Positions 27,419 through 37,071 of a stretch of DNA of 64,000 bases are shown piece by piece. Each line of letters begins with the position of its first letter. The first letter of the stretch is position 1. Where the stretch lies: NCBI RefSeq assembly GCF_007997225.1, contig NZ_VORM01000026.1, positions 1-64,000 of the forward strand, given 5' to 3'. Both the position numbers and the translations under genes were made by a program. This DNA is from Subsaximicrobium wynnwilliamsii. Lineage in GTDB: Bacteria; Bacteroidota; Bacteroidia; Flavobacteriales; Flavobacteriaceae. Below the pieces are notes generated by a model that worked only from the letters and a program-made list of their open reading frames with translations, searched no databases and was not told the DNA's origin.

Positions 27419-28425
27419 GTAATATCTCCGATATTTAAAAATTCCCATTGTGCTTTATCACAATTGAGGCTTTTACCAATTACCGATTTAAAATCTGATG
27501 CAGAAATCCCTTTATTAGCAGGTTTTTTAGCTTCAAGATCTTCAAACTGCAACAAATGACCTTTTGGCAATGTCTTGTTGACGGATAAGGATTTCTCAAA
27601 TATAAGCTTCAAGTCTTCAAAACTTGAATTGTTATTTTTGTCGATTGGGTGCGACATTGCCAATTTAATATTTTTGACTGCTGCGACCAATTGCTTTGTT
27701 TCAGTGAGTGTCAAGGACGACGACACATCGGGGCCAAACATGGCTTTATCAAAAACGACATGAAATTCTAAAATTTCTGCACCTAAGGCGGAAGCTGCAA
27801 TACAGGTTTCAATTTTTGCGGAATGATCAGAATAGCCAACTGGTACTTTATACCGTTCCTTAAGTTCTTGAACTACATTGAAACCATACTGCTCAGGACC
27901 TGTAGGATATGATGTGGTGCATTGCAAAATGGAAACGGGCACATTTCTGTCTTTCAAAAATGATACAGCTGCATCCAATTCCTCAAAGCAACTCATCCCT
28001 GATGATAAAATCACAGGTTTCTTGGTTTGTGCAATTTTTTCAAGCAATAAAAAATTCGTCACTTCTCCAGAGCCAACTTTATAACGTTTTACACCTACTT
28101 GCTCTAATAAATCGACAGCCGCATTACTAAATGGTGAACTCATAAATTCAAGTCCGACAGCATCGCAATGCGTTTTAATAGCCTTCCATTGCGCTAAACT
28201 AAATTCCATACGCTTCCAATAATCGAATCTTGTGAAGTCTTGACGGGAAAATTTTATTCGGAAAGGTTCGTAAACACTGCTCTCTGCTTCGGCGATATGG
28301 GTTTGGAATTTGACGGCGTCTACCCCAGTTGCTGCCAAGGCATCTATATAGGCATGTGCCATCCCTAAACTGCCATCATGGGCTTGGGCGATTTCCGCAA
28401 TGATAAAAGGAAATTTTTTTATCAT
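27415..28425 (-). CDS. neuB: N-acetylneuraminate synthase family protein
   Basis: It condenses an N-acetylated hexosamine with phosphoenolpyruvate to a nine-carbon nonulosonic acid. The 336-residue protein has the TIM-barrel N-terminal part with FIIAEIAQAHDGSLGMA, DAVKFQTHIA, EFMSSPFS, YKVGSGE, and PVGYSDHS, and a C-terminal antifreeze-like SAF domain from about residue 275 (SLSVNKTLPKGHLLQFEDLE). Length is normal. It heads the neuB-neuC-neuA set with overlapping genes. It could equally be a legionaminate synthase (LegI type); no bacillosamine-pathway genes are in the window, which mildly favours the Neu5Ac route. Confidence 0.88.
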   Translation of the reverse strand: MIKKFPFIIAEIAQAHDGSLGMAHAYIDALAATGVDAVKFQTHIAEAESSVYEPFRIKFSRQDFTRFDYWKRMEFSLAQWKAIKTHCDAVGLEFMSSPFSNAAVDLLEQVGVKRYKVGSGEVTNFLLLEKIAQTKKPVILSSGMSCFEELDAAVSFLKDRNVPVSILQCTTSYPTGPEQYGFNVVQELKERYKVPVGYSDHSAKIETCIAASALGAEILEFHVVFDKAMFGPDVSSSLTLTETKQLVAAVKNIKLAMSHPIDKNNNSSFEDLKLIFEKSLSVNKTLPKGHLLQFEDLEAKKPANKGISASDFKSVIGKSLNCDKAQWEFLNIGDIT

Positions 28426-29516
28426 ATCATTCGTTCTTTAGCAGCCACTATCAAGCCATTCATATTTTTATTCCATTCATTCATTGAATATTTATCTTTT
28501 GGTAACTTAGTTTGCTCGTAACTCCCGTTTAAATATTCCAAAATCGCGTCCTTCCATCGATTAGGAAAATGTGGGTCTTCAATTAATTTGCCGTATTTTC
28601 CGTAATCAAGCACTTCTAGAACACCTCCTAAAGCTGAAGCAATACAAAAACAGCCACAATGGAGTGCTTCTATTAAACTCATGCCAAATCCTTCTTGACA
28701 CAAAGTGGGAAACAAGTAAACATCGGCAACTTGATAGTATTTGGGCAAATCATCGTTTGGGATACGGCCTAAAAATTTAACACCCTGAATCGCCTCTACC
28801 CGCGACGCTCCTACAACTAATAATTCACAATCATACACGCGTTCTCCAAGAGATTTCCAAACGTTTACAATAAAATCCAATCCTTTTTTTGGACGGTCTT
28901 GTGAGCACCAAATAAAAACAGATTTAGCATTGATTCCCAATCTATTCTTTAAGTCTTGTTTTGTCTCTTTAGAAACTTCAAAGAACTGCGATGTATCAAT
29001 CCCATTGTGTAAAATTGAGAATATAACAGGCAATTCGGTGTAAAAGCTCAAATGGTTGATATAAGAATCACGCGTAAGCAAAACCATTTCATCGATATTA
29101 TCGTAAAACCATCGACTCTGGAAATTACCATAGAACGGAACGAAACCGTGATAAAAAAATTGAATATAAACTGATTTTCTTAGATTGTGAGATCTTAGAA
29201 AATTTACTAATGGTTTTACAAGGCCGAAGTTATCTACAATCTGAACAACATAGTTTTCATTTGGAATTATAATGGATTTTAAATTGGTCAAATACTCTAA
29301 ATAAGGTTCTTTAGTAAGTTTCTTTTTAATTTTAGATGTAAAATTATTTTTTACAAACTTATATGTGACATCTTCAAAATCATAATTTGGGGGCTCGCAA
29401 ATAATAATATCAATCAAATGATGGTCTGCTTCTAAATAATTTTTATACAAAGTAGTCCAGCTCCCTATTTTGGAATACGGAAGTGGAAACTGAGATATGA
29501 GAATTACTTTCGGCAT
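28422..29516 (-). CDS. Glycosyltransferase family 4
   Basis: The 364-residue protein is a GT-B enzyme with a donor domain that contains FIWCSQDRPKKGLDFIVNVW, VKFLGRIPNDDLPKYYQVAD and the E-x7-E motif in CQEGFGMSLIEALHCGCFC. The N-terminus (MPKVILISQFPLPYSKIGSW) is the variable acceptor side. It overlaps neuB by four bases, tying it to the nonulosonic acid genes. The central PKKGLD motif is typical of GT4. Sugar specificity is unknown. Confidence 0.88.
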   Translation of the reverse strand: MPKVILISQFPLPYSKIGSWTTLYKNYLEADHHLIDIIICEPPNYDFEDVTYKFVKNNFTSKIKKKLTKEPYLEYLTNLKSIIIPNENYVVQIVDNFGLVKPLVNFLRSHNLRKSVYIQFFYHGFVPFYGNFQSRWFYDNIDEMVLLTRDSYINHLSFYTELPVIFSILHNGIDTSQFFEVSKETKQDLKNRLGINAKSVFIWCSQDRPKKGLDFIVNVWKSLGERVYDCELLVVGASRVEAIQGVKFLGRIPNDDLPKYYQVADVYLFPTLCQEGFGMSLIEALHCGCFCIASALGGVLEVLDYGKYGKLIEDPHFPNRWKDAILEYLNGSYEQTKLPKDKYSMNEWNKNMNGLIVAAKERMI

Positions 29517-29548
29517 AAATATAGCATGATAGTTAGCAAAATATAAGA

Positions 29549-30631
29549 CTACTTTAGTATTGAAAATGTTATGGTTTTTAAATCACCACTCACTTTGTAA
29601 GAGTAAGGAAAATGATTATAAAAAGAAATAATATGAAGTAATAATTTGTCATTAATCTCTTTTAGACAATAATACAGTGGAACAGTTTTCCCTAGCATTT
29701 TTTTTGCATGATATTTTAAGGTTTTCTGGAAAGGATCTTCATAAAACTGAATGCTTAAAACTCCTGTTTGATGCAGGGGCAACTCATAAAACAAAAAATA
29801 GTCAACGACACTTTTTATATTTACTAACTCTCTTTGCACAGGAGCACTTGCCAATAGGTCAAATTGCTTTTTTGTAATGATGTTTCCCCAAGGGTTGACA
29901 TTTACTTTAGAAATCTCGCCTTTATCGTTATTGATTTGATGCTGCATATTAATTCTCAATACATTAGAAAGTTGAATTTCTACTGTTAAAAATTTTTCTA
30001 ATGTTTTTCGATAAATTAAATGCCATTGGTGCAATATTAAAATTTTATCATCATAAAAAATAGTTTCCATACCTGTATTTCGCAAACGGTTATGAACATC
30101 ATTATCAGCTCCCCAAAAATGTATAAATTCACTTAATCCATTGACTTCATTTAATGCATGTCTCGGAAACAAGGATAATCCTTGAGCACCATACTTACTC
30201 TCAAAACTTATAGCATATTCTCTAAAAGGAATGTTCTTTTTTGATTCTGCTTCTGAAAGAAATCCTACTTTAAAGAAGAAAGATTTATTTGGATGTTTTA
30301 TTCTATGTAAAATAGAAATGAAGTCATGCCTAAAAATCATATCAATGTCCGCGACAAAGATATAATCTGATTTGCAATGTTTTACTCCTATATTTACAGC
30401 TTTAGGCCTTGACCACGGCTGATCTGTGTGATAAGAATAAATCAGTTTCACATTTTTGTATTGTTTCAAAAATTCTGATAATCCATCTTTGTAGTTTCGG
30501 GTGGAACCATAATCTACAAAAATTATTTCAAAGTCATTATTAGATTGCTGGCACAAGGAGTTTAAAGAGTTTTCAACTCGATGTAAATCCTTGTTTCTGT
30601 AAATATATAAGACACTTAATGCTTTTGACAT
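29549..30631 (-). CDS. Glycosyltransferase family 2 with galactosyltransferase-like C-terminal motif
   Basis: The 360-residue protein has a GT-A domain with SVLYIYRNKDLHRVENSL, FVDYGSTRNY and a DxD motif in YIFVADIDMIFR, followed by FIHFWGADNDVHNRLRNTG, which matches the WGxEDxD-like region found in galactosyl- and N-acetylgalactosaminyl-transferases (Glyco_transf_7C). About 150 C-terminal residues beyond are not recognised. It is 32 bp upstream of the GT4 gene in the same direction. A 331-bp AT-rich gap lies upstream of it. Donor identity (Gal or GalNAc) is only suggested by the motif. Confidence 0.82.
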   Translation of the reverse strand: MSKALSVLYIYRNKDLHRVENSLNSLCQQSNNDFEIIFVDYGSTRNYKDGLSEFLKQYKNVKLIYSYHTDQPWSRPKAVNIGVKHCKSDYIFVADIDMIFRHDFISILHRIKHPNKSFFFKVGFLSEAESKKNIPFREYAISFESKYGAQGLSLFPRHALNEVNGLSEFIHFWGADNDVHNRLRNTGMETIFYDDKILILHQWHLIYRKTLEKFLTVEIQLSNVLRINMQHQINNDKGEISKVNVNPWGNIITKKQFDLLASAPVQRELVNIKSVVDYFLFYELPLHQTGVLSIQFYEDPFQKTLKYHAKKMLGKTVPLYYCLKEINDKLLLHIISFYNHFPYSYKVSGDLKTITFSILK

Positions 30632-30962
30632 TTAATTTGAGTTAGATCTCTTAGTGTTAGCCCCGTGCATGGAATTTTAAATTGTCACATTAATTAAAGT
30701 ATGATTTCAAAAGTCATCAATACCTTTTAATTAATCCGCATTTCTGATTCAAAATAAATTTTCATAGATTTTAGTATAATTTAATGTTTGACTAACTTTA
30801 TCTAGTAGGCCTTCAAGAATATAAAAATTTTTTCTAACTAGACATGTAATATATTATTTAACCCATAAAAATAGCTTCAAATCTTTAGCATAAAAAAAAT
30901 CGATTAAAATATCCATTCTATTTCTCTATGCAGAAATTTCTAGTTAATCATCTATACGTTTT
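30632..30962. other. AT-rich intergenic gap, nothing recognised
   Basis: About 330 bp between two GT2 genes read in the same direction. It has no open frame of note, no clear promoter of the TAnnTTTG form and no obvious hairpin. It could hold the remains of a lost gene or an internal promoter that I cannot see. Confidence 0.5.
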
Positions 30963-31934
30963 TTATTTATTTTTTCTCAAATCATATTTTTTCAAGCTGT
31001 AAAAATAATATCCTCTATTAGTTATTAAAGCAACAAATAAAAAAAGATAAATAATATAAAAGTCTGTCCTTTTTGAATAAAACTGGTTTAATCCTCTAAA
31101 ATACTTCCACCTCCCTAATATACTTTTCTGTTTTGACATTAATATACCAATTTGATTCACGCACCTATACCAAATATAACTTCTAACGACCTCCTTTTTA
31201 TCAAAATCAATTTCTTTTAAAATAAAGAATACTTTCTTAAAATATATTAAGACAGATTCTTGCGGAACAATGTTATTTGAAGTTGATTCTATACTTTTAT
31301 GATTCCTCCTAACTTGAAACAAAAAATCTTCATGTATAAGATACTTTGGGTTTTTTGTTAAAATTCTAAAATGGAAATCAGTTTCTTGGCCTCTTTTCAA
31401 TTTTTCATCAAATAACTCACAATTAATTAAAAAAGATTTCCTCCAAAGAGGGGCATGGGTAAGAAAAACATGTCCCTCTAGAAAATAAGAATAAATAGAT
31501 TCGTTTTGAGGTTTAAGATTAATATATACTTTTTTTATTTGCCCAACATCATCAAAATACTCCCATTGACAAGCACAAAAATCTAAACTAGGTTTCTCTG
31601 ATAAGATTAAATATTGTTTACTTATAAAATTAGGATGCATTATATCATCACTATCAAACCATTTCACATACTCTCCTTTGCTAAATTCAAAACCATAATT
31701 ACGAGCAGCATTACCACCTGGTAAACGGCCTGCTGGTCTATGATGATATTGAAAACGAGAGTCTTTATCGCAGTAGGTCTTCATAAGTACTTCTGTCCCA
31801 TCCGTACTCCCATCATCCACCACAATACATTCCCAATTAGTATAGGTTTGCGCCAACACAGAATCCAACGTTTCGCCAATTAAATGCGCACGGTTATAGG
31901 TAGGAATGATGATGGAAACCAGTAGAGATCGCAC
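30963..31934 (-). CDS. Glycosyltransferase family 2
   Basis: The 323-residue protein has a well-conserved GT2 domain: VSIIIPTYNRAHLIGETLDS, VLAQTYTNWECIVVDDGSTD, and the metal-binding DSDD in YVKWFDSDDIMHP. A later KRGQETDFHFRI segment fits the catalytic base region. The C-terminus is basic and hydrophobic (FLFVALITNRGYYFYSLKKY), probably a membrane contact. Base composition is strongly AT-rich, like the rest of the core. Donor unknown. Confidence 0.9.
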   Translation of the reverse strand: MRSLLVSIIIPTYNRAHLIGETLDSVLAQTYTNWECIVVDDGSTDGTEVLMKTYCDKDSRFQYHHRPAGRLPGGNAARNYGFEFSKGEYVKWFDSDDIMHPNFISKQYLILSEKPSLDFCACQWEYFDDVGQIKKVYINLKPQNESIYSYFLEGHVFLTHAPLWRKSFLINCELFDEKLKRGQETDFHFRILTKNPKYLIHEDFLFQVRRNHKSIESTSNNIVPQESVLIYFKKVFFILKEIDFDKKEVVRSYIWYRCVNQIGILMSKQKSILGRWKYFRGLNQFYSKRTDFYIIYLFLFVALITNRGYYFYSLKKYDLRKNK

Positions 31935-32063
31935 CGAAATTGAATGTTTTTTAAATTATAAAACGAATATAATCATAAGAATAAATACAGGAATATTAAT
32001 AAGCTAATTATTATAAAATAACATGAATAAAAAACTTCAATATTCTTTAATTGCCATTGGATT

Positions 32064-33296
32064 CTATTTTGAAATCAAGTCTTCATAATAATGGGCTACC
32101 ATAGTGTCTAAATTAAAATTATCCAATATCCATTTGCGCGCGCTAACACTCATAGTTTCGTAAGTTTTAGGTAAAGAAATTAAAGACGATATTGCATTCG
32201 CCAGTGCTTCAAAATCTTTTTGCTTAACTAGGATACCTGTTTCGTCTGAAATAGTAAAAGGAACACCTCCACTCTTGAAGCCTACTATTGGGAGACCCAT
32301 AGCTTGAGCTTCAGCAGTAACGACTCCTTGACTTTCCTCTCTACCACTGGCATCCATAACAGAAGTCATTAAGAAGAAATGCGATTTAGTATAGGCTTTT
32401 CGAATATCCATTTGGCTACCACCTCCAAAAAAATTTACATGATCTTCAACCCCAATCTCGACTGTCAAGGCCTTCAATTTTTGCATTAAAGCACCTTCTC
32501 CAATAATAGTATATTTGACGGAAAACCCTCTCTCAATTAAAACTCTAACAGCACGGATACCAAATTCATGTCCTTTGATTTCAACCAACCGCCCAACACT
32601 TAGTAGCTGTATCGGCTGCGATATATCTAAAATCTTAGGCAAAAATTCTGGAGAGAATAAATTGACATCAACACCAACAGGCACAACGCGCAATTTGAAT
32701 TCTGGACAGCCTAGATTTAAAACAAGTTTTTTTAAATAAATTGAGTTGACCGTTATCCTATCTGCATATTTAAAAAGTAAATTATAATTGTGCTTCAATT
32801 TACGTTGCTGTTTTGCATTTGCATAAAAAGCATCATGGCCATGGAAAGTAATCAATAATTTTGACTTAATGTAACCAATCTTTTTCAACGCCGGTAGTTC
32901 TCCAGCATTATTGGCAAAGTGCACATGACAAATATCAGCCTTACGATAAGGTAAATAATAATAAATTCTGTATAGTGTTTTTAAATGGACAATTCGATAA
33001 TTCCAGCTATATTTTAAAAAGTAGAAAAATACAAGAGGATTTAACAAGCAATAAACAGCAAACAAAATTCTTTTATAAGACTTGACAGGGGATTTAAAAT
33101 ATTTTGTTTTTTCTAATAACTGATATTGCGTCAATAATTGCGGTTGGGAAGTAGCACATTCTTGAATTTTATTTGGAGCTATTATATTAACTTGGAACCC
33201 TCTTTTTATAGCACAAACAATGTTTGAAACAATAAAAGTTTCAGATACTGCAGGAAAAGATCCGGTTTTTATAACAATAGATATAGAATTCTTCAT
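32064..33296 (-). CDS. Glycosyltransferase family 4
   Basis: The 410-residue GT-B protein has ADICHVHFANNAGELPALKK and LLITFHGHDAFYANAKQQ in the N-terminal domain, and LLSVGRLVEIKGHEFGIRAV plus the E-x7-E motif in REESQGVVTAEAQAMGLPIV in the donor domain. The HGHD and VGVD (VPVGVDVNLF) segments are typical of the colanic-acid WcaL-like branch. It overlaps the GT2 gene upstream by four bases. The donor sugar cannot be assigned with certainty. Confidence 0.9.
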   Translation of the reverse strand: MKNSISIVIKTGSFPAVSETFIVSNIVCAIKRGFQVNIIAPNKIQECATSQPQLLTQYQLLEKTKYFKSPVKSYKRILFAVYCLLNPLVFFYFLKYSWNYRIVHLKTLYRIYYYLPYRKADICHVHFANNAGELPALKKIGYIKSKLLITFHGHDAFYANAKQQRKLKHNYNLLFKYADRITVNSIYLKKLVLNLGCPEFKLRVVPVGVDVNLFSPEFLPKILDISQPIQLLSVGRLVEIKGHEFGIRAVRVLIERGFSVKYTIIGEGALMQKLKALTVEIGVEDHVNFFGGGSQMDIRKAYTKSHFFLMTSVMDASGREESQGVVTAEAQAMGLPIVGFKSGGVPFTISDETGILVKQKDFEALANAISSLISLPKTYETMSVSARKWILDNFNLDTMVAHYYEDLISK

Positions 33297-34321
33297 GAAT
33301 CAATCTGTAATTTTTGAATTGTTTTTTGCACTTTTTGATACTTTTTGCTACTATAAATCATGGCCTTAATTTCTCCTAATTTCCATCGACGCTCTAAAAC
33401 AGGTTTTTGACCTTCGCTTAATTGGTGCTTGGTTATAATTAAACTTAGTTTAACAATTTCTTTAATTCGTTTTATTAAATAATGGACTTTATTGAGTTGT
33501 TTTCTTTTTTGATAAAATTCATTGTAAGGAGATATGATATAATTAGAATAGCCAAAAGAAAACCATAAGCGTTTTAAATAACCCCAAGTAATACGTTTTT
33601 TAGGCATAAAATGCTGAAAGGTCATTTTTGACGAATAGTATAGCTTTCCGCCTATCAGTTTTAGGGCATAAGTAAGTTCAGTATCTTCCCCTGCAATAAG
33701 GGTGTCGCCAATTCGCCCTTCAAGAGCAGACGCGAATCCTTTGGCATATAATTTATCAAGCCATGCTTTATCCAATATAGTACCTGCTGTATATAAGCAG
33801 CCTTTTGAAAATGTCGTATCTCCATCCTCTCGACCTTGAGGGCCTGTACCATAATTTTTTTCGTAATCTTTAATCCAATTTGGCGGCATAAAATTATGCT
33901 CGTATTGCATATATCCGCAACCTCCTAATGCCGCAATATTTGGATCCTTAGAAATTATATTATAAGCTGTACTCAAATAATGTTTGCACAACCAGTTATC
34001 ATCATCACAATATAACAGATAACGATAACTTGAAACCTCTATGCCTTTTTTTCTTGCGAACATAGTTCCTGCTTGCGTTTCTTGAACTATACGCAATGGG
34101 AAAGGGATTCCCAATTCGTGCCAAAAACTCTTGGCAATTTCTCTTGTGTTATCAGTACTACAATTATCGACCAGAATAACTTCAACGCAAAAGCCTATAC
34201 TTTCTTGATTTGCTAAATGTTTAAGGGTGGGTATCAAACGCTCAGCACCATTATAAGAAACAACAACAATAGAAACACCATCCTCCAAAGTCAAAGTAGC
34301 TTTATTATTATTTAACTCCAT
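33293..34321 (-). CDS. Glycosyltransferase family 2
   Basis: The 342-residue protein has the GT2 start GVSIVVVSYNGAERLIPTLK, VEVILVDNCSTDNTREIA, and the acidic cluster in YLLYCDDDNWLCKHYL, then IAGEDTELTYALKLIGGK, where the ED pair is the likely catalytic base. A tryptophan-rich segment, ITWGYLKRLWFSFGYSNY, follows. It overlaps its downstream neighbour by four bases and abuts the one upstream. Donor unknown. Confidence 0.9.
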   Translation of the reverse strand: MELNNNKATLTLEDGVSIVVVSYNGAERLIPTLKHLANQESIGFCVEVILVDNCSTDNTREIAKSFWHELGIPFPLRIVQETQAGTMFARKKGIEVSSYRYLLYCDDDNWLCKHYLSTAYNIISKDPNIAALGGCGYMQYEHNFMPPNWIKDYEKNYGTGPQGREDGDTTFSKGCLYTAGTILDKAWLDKLYAKGFASALEGRIGDTLIAGEDTELTYALKLIGGKLYYSSKMTFQHFMPKKRITWGYLKRLWFSFGYSNYIISPYNEFYQKRKQLNKVHYLIKRIKEIVKLSLIITKHQLSEGQKPVLERRWKLGEIKAMIYSSKKYQKVQKTIQKLQIDS

Positions 34322-35152
34322 TTAAAAATTGGCTTTCTTTGACAGTAAATACAGTAAGTTCAAAACGAACTGATGTACCTTAATCAATATTTTCGACTGA
34401 CTTATGCTTTTAAGCTTATTCAGCTTATGCGCTTTTATAAATTTGTGGTCATACCGAAATCTCTCGTAATCGTTCATAAAAGCAGGAAAATATTTTACGT
34501 ATGTAGTTCTGCGTTCTTTTTTGAAAATAATTTGACTACTTTTTTGACTTGAAACACCAGTCATATCGTAATTGCTAATAATAATATCCAAATAACGATA
34601 GCTGCAATTATATTTACAAATGGCACAGGTTAAAAGCTCCCAGTCAGACGCAATTTCATAGGACTCATTAAAATAGCCAATTGTACTAAATAAGCTTCGC
34701 TTACTAAAAACTGCTTGATGAGGTAAAGCTGAATCTATAAAAAAACTAAAATCCAATTTGGCAGGATAAATTTTTAATAATGGTTGTTGATGTTTATAAT
34801 GCCTCAAAACATTCCCGTAATAAATATCCGAATCATCATTCATCCTGTTCGCGGATTCAACTATGACAGAGTCTGAGTATAAAGTATCCCCGCTATTAAG
34901 AAACAATAGATATTCTCCAGTAGTTTTTTCAATCCCTTTGTTCATGGCATGAAAAATACCTTTATCAGGTTCACTAATCCAATAAGCTAAATCTTGCTGA
35001 CAGCTTTCTATATATGCTTTACTACCATCCGTACTGCCGCCATCAATTACAATGTATTCAATATCGGGATAAGTTTGATCCAAGACACTGCGCATTGTCT
35101 TCTGCAAGCCTTCTAAATTATTATAGTTTATCGTGATGATGGAAATACGCAT
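34322..35152 (-). CDS. Glycosyltransferase family 2 (WcaA/WcaE-like)
   Basis: The protein (276 residues from the chosen ATG) begins MRISIITINYNNLEGLQKT, and has DIEYIVIDGGSTDGSKAYI and FLNSGDTLYSD, a pattern typical of a GT2 subgroup close to colanic-acid WcaE. The longer frame begins with a GTG at 35170, inside the sulfotransferase gene; the ATG at 35152 lies four bases past that gene's stop and starts at the normal position for the family, so I prefer it. The acidic site reads N-S-G-D instead of D-x-D. Donor unknown. Confidence 0.88.
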   Translation of the reverse strand: MRISIITINYNNLEGLQKTMRSVLDQTYPDIEYIVIDGGSTDGSKAYIESCQQDLAYWISEPDKGIFHAMNKGIEKTTGEYLLFLNSGDTLYSDSVIVESANRMNDDSDIYYGNVLRHYKHQQPLLKIYPAKLDFSFFIDSALPHQAVFSKRSLFSTIGYFNESYEIASDWELLTCAICKYNCSYRYLDIIISNYDMTGVSSQKSSQIIFKKERRTTYVKYFPAFMNDYERFRYDHKFIKAHKLNKLKSISQSKILIKVHQFVLNLLYLLSKKANF

Positions 35153-35156
35153 TGAA

Positions 35157-36134
35157 TTAAAGTTTTCCACTTAAAAACCGTTTGAAAGTGACTATAGGAT
35201 ATAAAATCATCTTACCTACCTTATAACTAGTCGAGTACTTAATTTGCAAAAATTTGTTATTAAGAGCATTAACATCATTACTAAACAGAAGAAATTTTCC
35301 AAAAATTTTAGTTTCGCGTCCTTTATCTAATTTATAATTACCGTACGACTCCATAAATTCGGGAGTCAAATAATGCTTATAACCTATTATGAACTCTTCA
35401 AAATCTTTAGATAATTTGGCGGATTTAATGAGTTGCACAGTCTCTTCCGATTTCTCTAGTTTATTTTGAAATGGATCCCCGAACATTCCTTTGTGTTTTT
35501 TGTTAGTTTCAGCATTCAATACAGCTTCATGGTAATCTAAACCTAACCAAGAATACAAGTTCCTTATCTCGACAACTTTATTGTTTTGCAAATCTTCATA
35601 TTTCAATGTAAAAACTTGGGGATTGCTTTGATGCTTGTTAGAAAATAGATGTAAATGTTCTGGTGCTAGAAGTAAATCTCTTTGAAACCTAGAAAGCATA
35701 GTCAACTTTTTTATATTCCACGTTTTAATAATCGAAGTCGCCACATCTACTGGATGGCGTTTTAAAATGATGATTTTACTTTTTGGAAACCACTCCACGA
35801 TTTCATCCATCATTTCCCAGTACCTTGGCGTTTTGTCAATCACATAATCAAAGCCTTCTGCCATGGGTTGATACATATCTAGGATCATTTCTTTTAGTCC
35901 TGTAGTAAATTTAATACTAGGATACTTGCCAATAAAATCTTTAAAAGCCTCATTCGCCAATTTATGATTGTATGTAGCTTGTATAAGTTCTGGTTTGATT
36001 AAACTCGAAAAATTCAATAATATCCAAGGTTCACTGCACGTATTTACTTGGTTATTATTTGATAGTAGATTCTGAAGGTAAGTAGAACCGCTGCGTGGTT
36101 GAGAAATAATAAAAATAAGTTTACTTTCGTCCAT
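35157..36134 (-). CDS. Sulfotransferase family protein
   Basis: It should move sulfate from PAPS to a sugar hydroxyl. The 325-residue protein has the 5'-phosphosulfate-binding loop IISQPRSGSTYLQNLL at residues 9-24 and a 3'-phosphate-binding segment in SKIIILKRHPVDVATSII at about 139-156; both are the marks of the Sulfotransfer family. It is the only sulfotransferase in the locus and sits between a GT2 and a nucleotide-diphospho-sugar transferase, with overlaps or near-overlaps on both sides. Acting on the nascent lipid-linked glycan in the cytoplasm is the most likely role. Confidence 0.86.
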   Translation of the reverse strand: MDESKLIFIISQPRSGSTYLQNLLSNNNQVNTCSEPWILLNFSSLIKPELIQATYNHKLANEAFKDFIGKYPSIKFTTGLKEMILDMYQPMAEGFDYVIDKTPRYWEMMDEIVEWFPKSKIIILKRHPVDVATSIIKTWNIKKLTMLSRFQRDLLLAPEHLHLFSNKHQSNPQVFTLKYEDLQNNKVVEIRNLYSWLGLDYHEAVLNAETNKKHKGMFGDPFQNKLEKSEETVQLIKSAKLSKDFEEFIIGYKHYLTPEFMESYGNYKLDKGRETKIFGKFLLFSNDVNALNNKFLQIKYSTSYKVGKMILYPIVTFKRFLSGKL

Positions 36135-37071
36135 AAAATCTATACTTAATCACCTTCAACCTTTTTAGAACCTTAGTCAAGTTGCGTTTTTTAATTTTAC
36201 TATTCAATAACCAAATGTTTTTCGCTAAAAATGCATCTGCTTTTTTGTTAACTTCAATTCGTTTTGGATGTTTCAAAGGAAAATTAACCGTCTGCGATTC
36301 TAAATTTGCGCGCCAATGCCTGCTGTCAAAAGTATGCGTGCCTTCCTTACCAAAACCAGCATTAGATACCAAATTGTAATTTGGAACTACATTTATACCT
36401 TTATTCAAAAGCATCAAATAACGCCATTGATAGTCCCAAGTATCTATTTTGCCAATTGCTGTTCTTTCAAAACAATTTAAATGATAATTCTCTTCACTTT
36501 TATTGCAAGCAATTTCCTTTAAATTATCTTTCATTTTTAGATAGTCATCGCTCTCTACATCAATTGTGTATTCGTATGAATCCCATCTATCTTTCCAAGT
36601 TGCCCATCCCCACACACTTGACATATGTGAGAAATAATAGTCAGCTCTTCCTCGTTTTTTGCCCTTTTGCCAGTTTGAACCAGTAATCTGGAATATCTCG
36701 GCATCATCCCTAAAACGATCTAATAATTCTTCACAGAATCGAAAAAAAGAAATATCGGCTATGCAATCATCTTCGATGATAATCCCTTCATGTTCGTTTT
36801 CAAAAAACCAATCTATTGCACCAGAAACCGCTTTTCCGCAACCTAAATTAGGTTCTCTAAATAAATAAACCACCTCACATTCCCAATTAATATTATCTTG
36901 GATGTATTGTCTTACTTTCAGGCAATTTTGAATATCATGTTCATGATCGCTTCTTGGCCCGTCGGCAGCAACGTATAGCTTTTTTGGAGCGACCTCTTTA
37001 ATTCTCATGAATGACTTGCGTACGTGGTCTGGTCTATTAAAAACTATATACAAAACAGGTGTTTTAAACAT
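36121..37071 (-). CDS. Nucleotide-diphospho-sugar transferase (GT-A fold)
   Basis: The 316-residue protein belongs to a GT-A group common in Bacteroidota glycan loci. It has PVLYIVFNRPDHVRKSFMRI at the N-terminus, KKLYVAADGPRSD, the acidic metal-binding cluster GIIIEDDCIADISFFRF at about residues 94-110, and SSVWGWATWKDRWDSYE, a Trp-rich segment typical of this family. It overlaps the FkbM gene by eight bases and the sulfotransferase gene by 14. It should be a cytoplasmic transferase; donor is unknown. Confidence 0.82.
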   Translation of the reverse strand: MFKTPVLYIVFNRPDHVRKSFMRIKEVAPKKLYVAADGPRSDHEHDIQNCLKVRQYIQDNINWECEVVYLFREPNLGCGKAVSGAIDWFFENEHEGIIIEDDCIADISFFRFCEELLDRFRDDAEIFQITGSNWQKGKKRGRADYYFSHMSSVWGWATWKDRWDSYEYTIDVESDDYLKMKDNLKEIACNKSEENYHLNCFERTAIGKIDTWDYQWRYLMLLNKGINVVPNYNLVSNAGFGKEGTHTFDSRHWRANLESQTVNFPLKHPKRIEVNKKADAFLAKNIWLLNSKIKKRNLTKVLKRLKVIKYRFYGRK

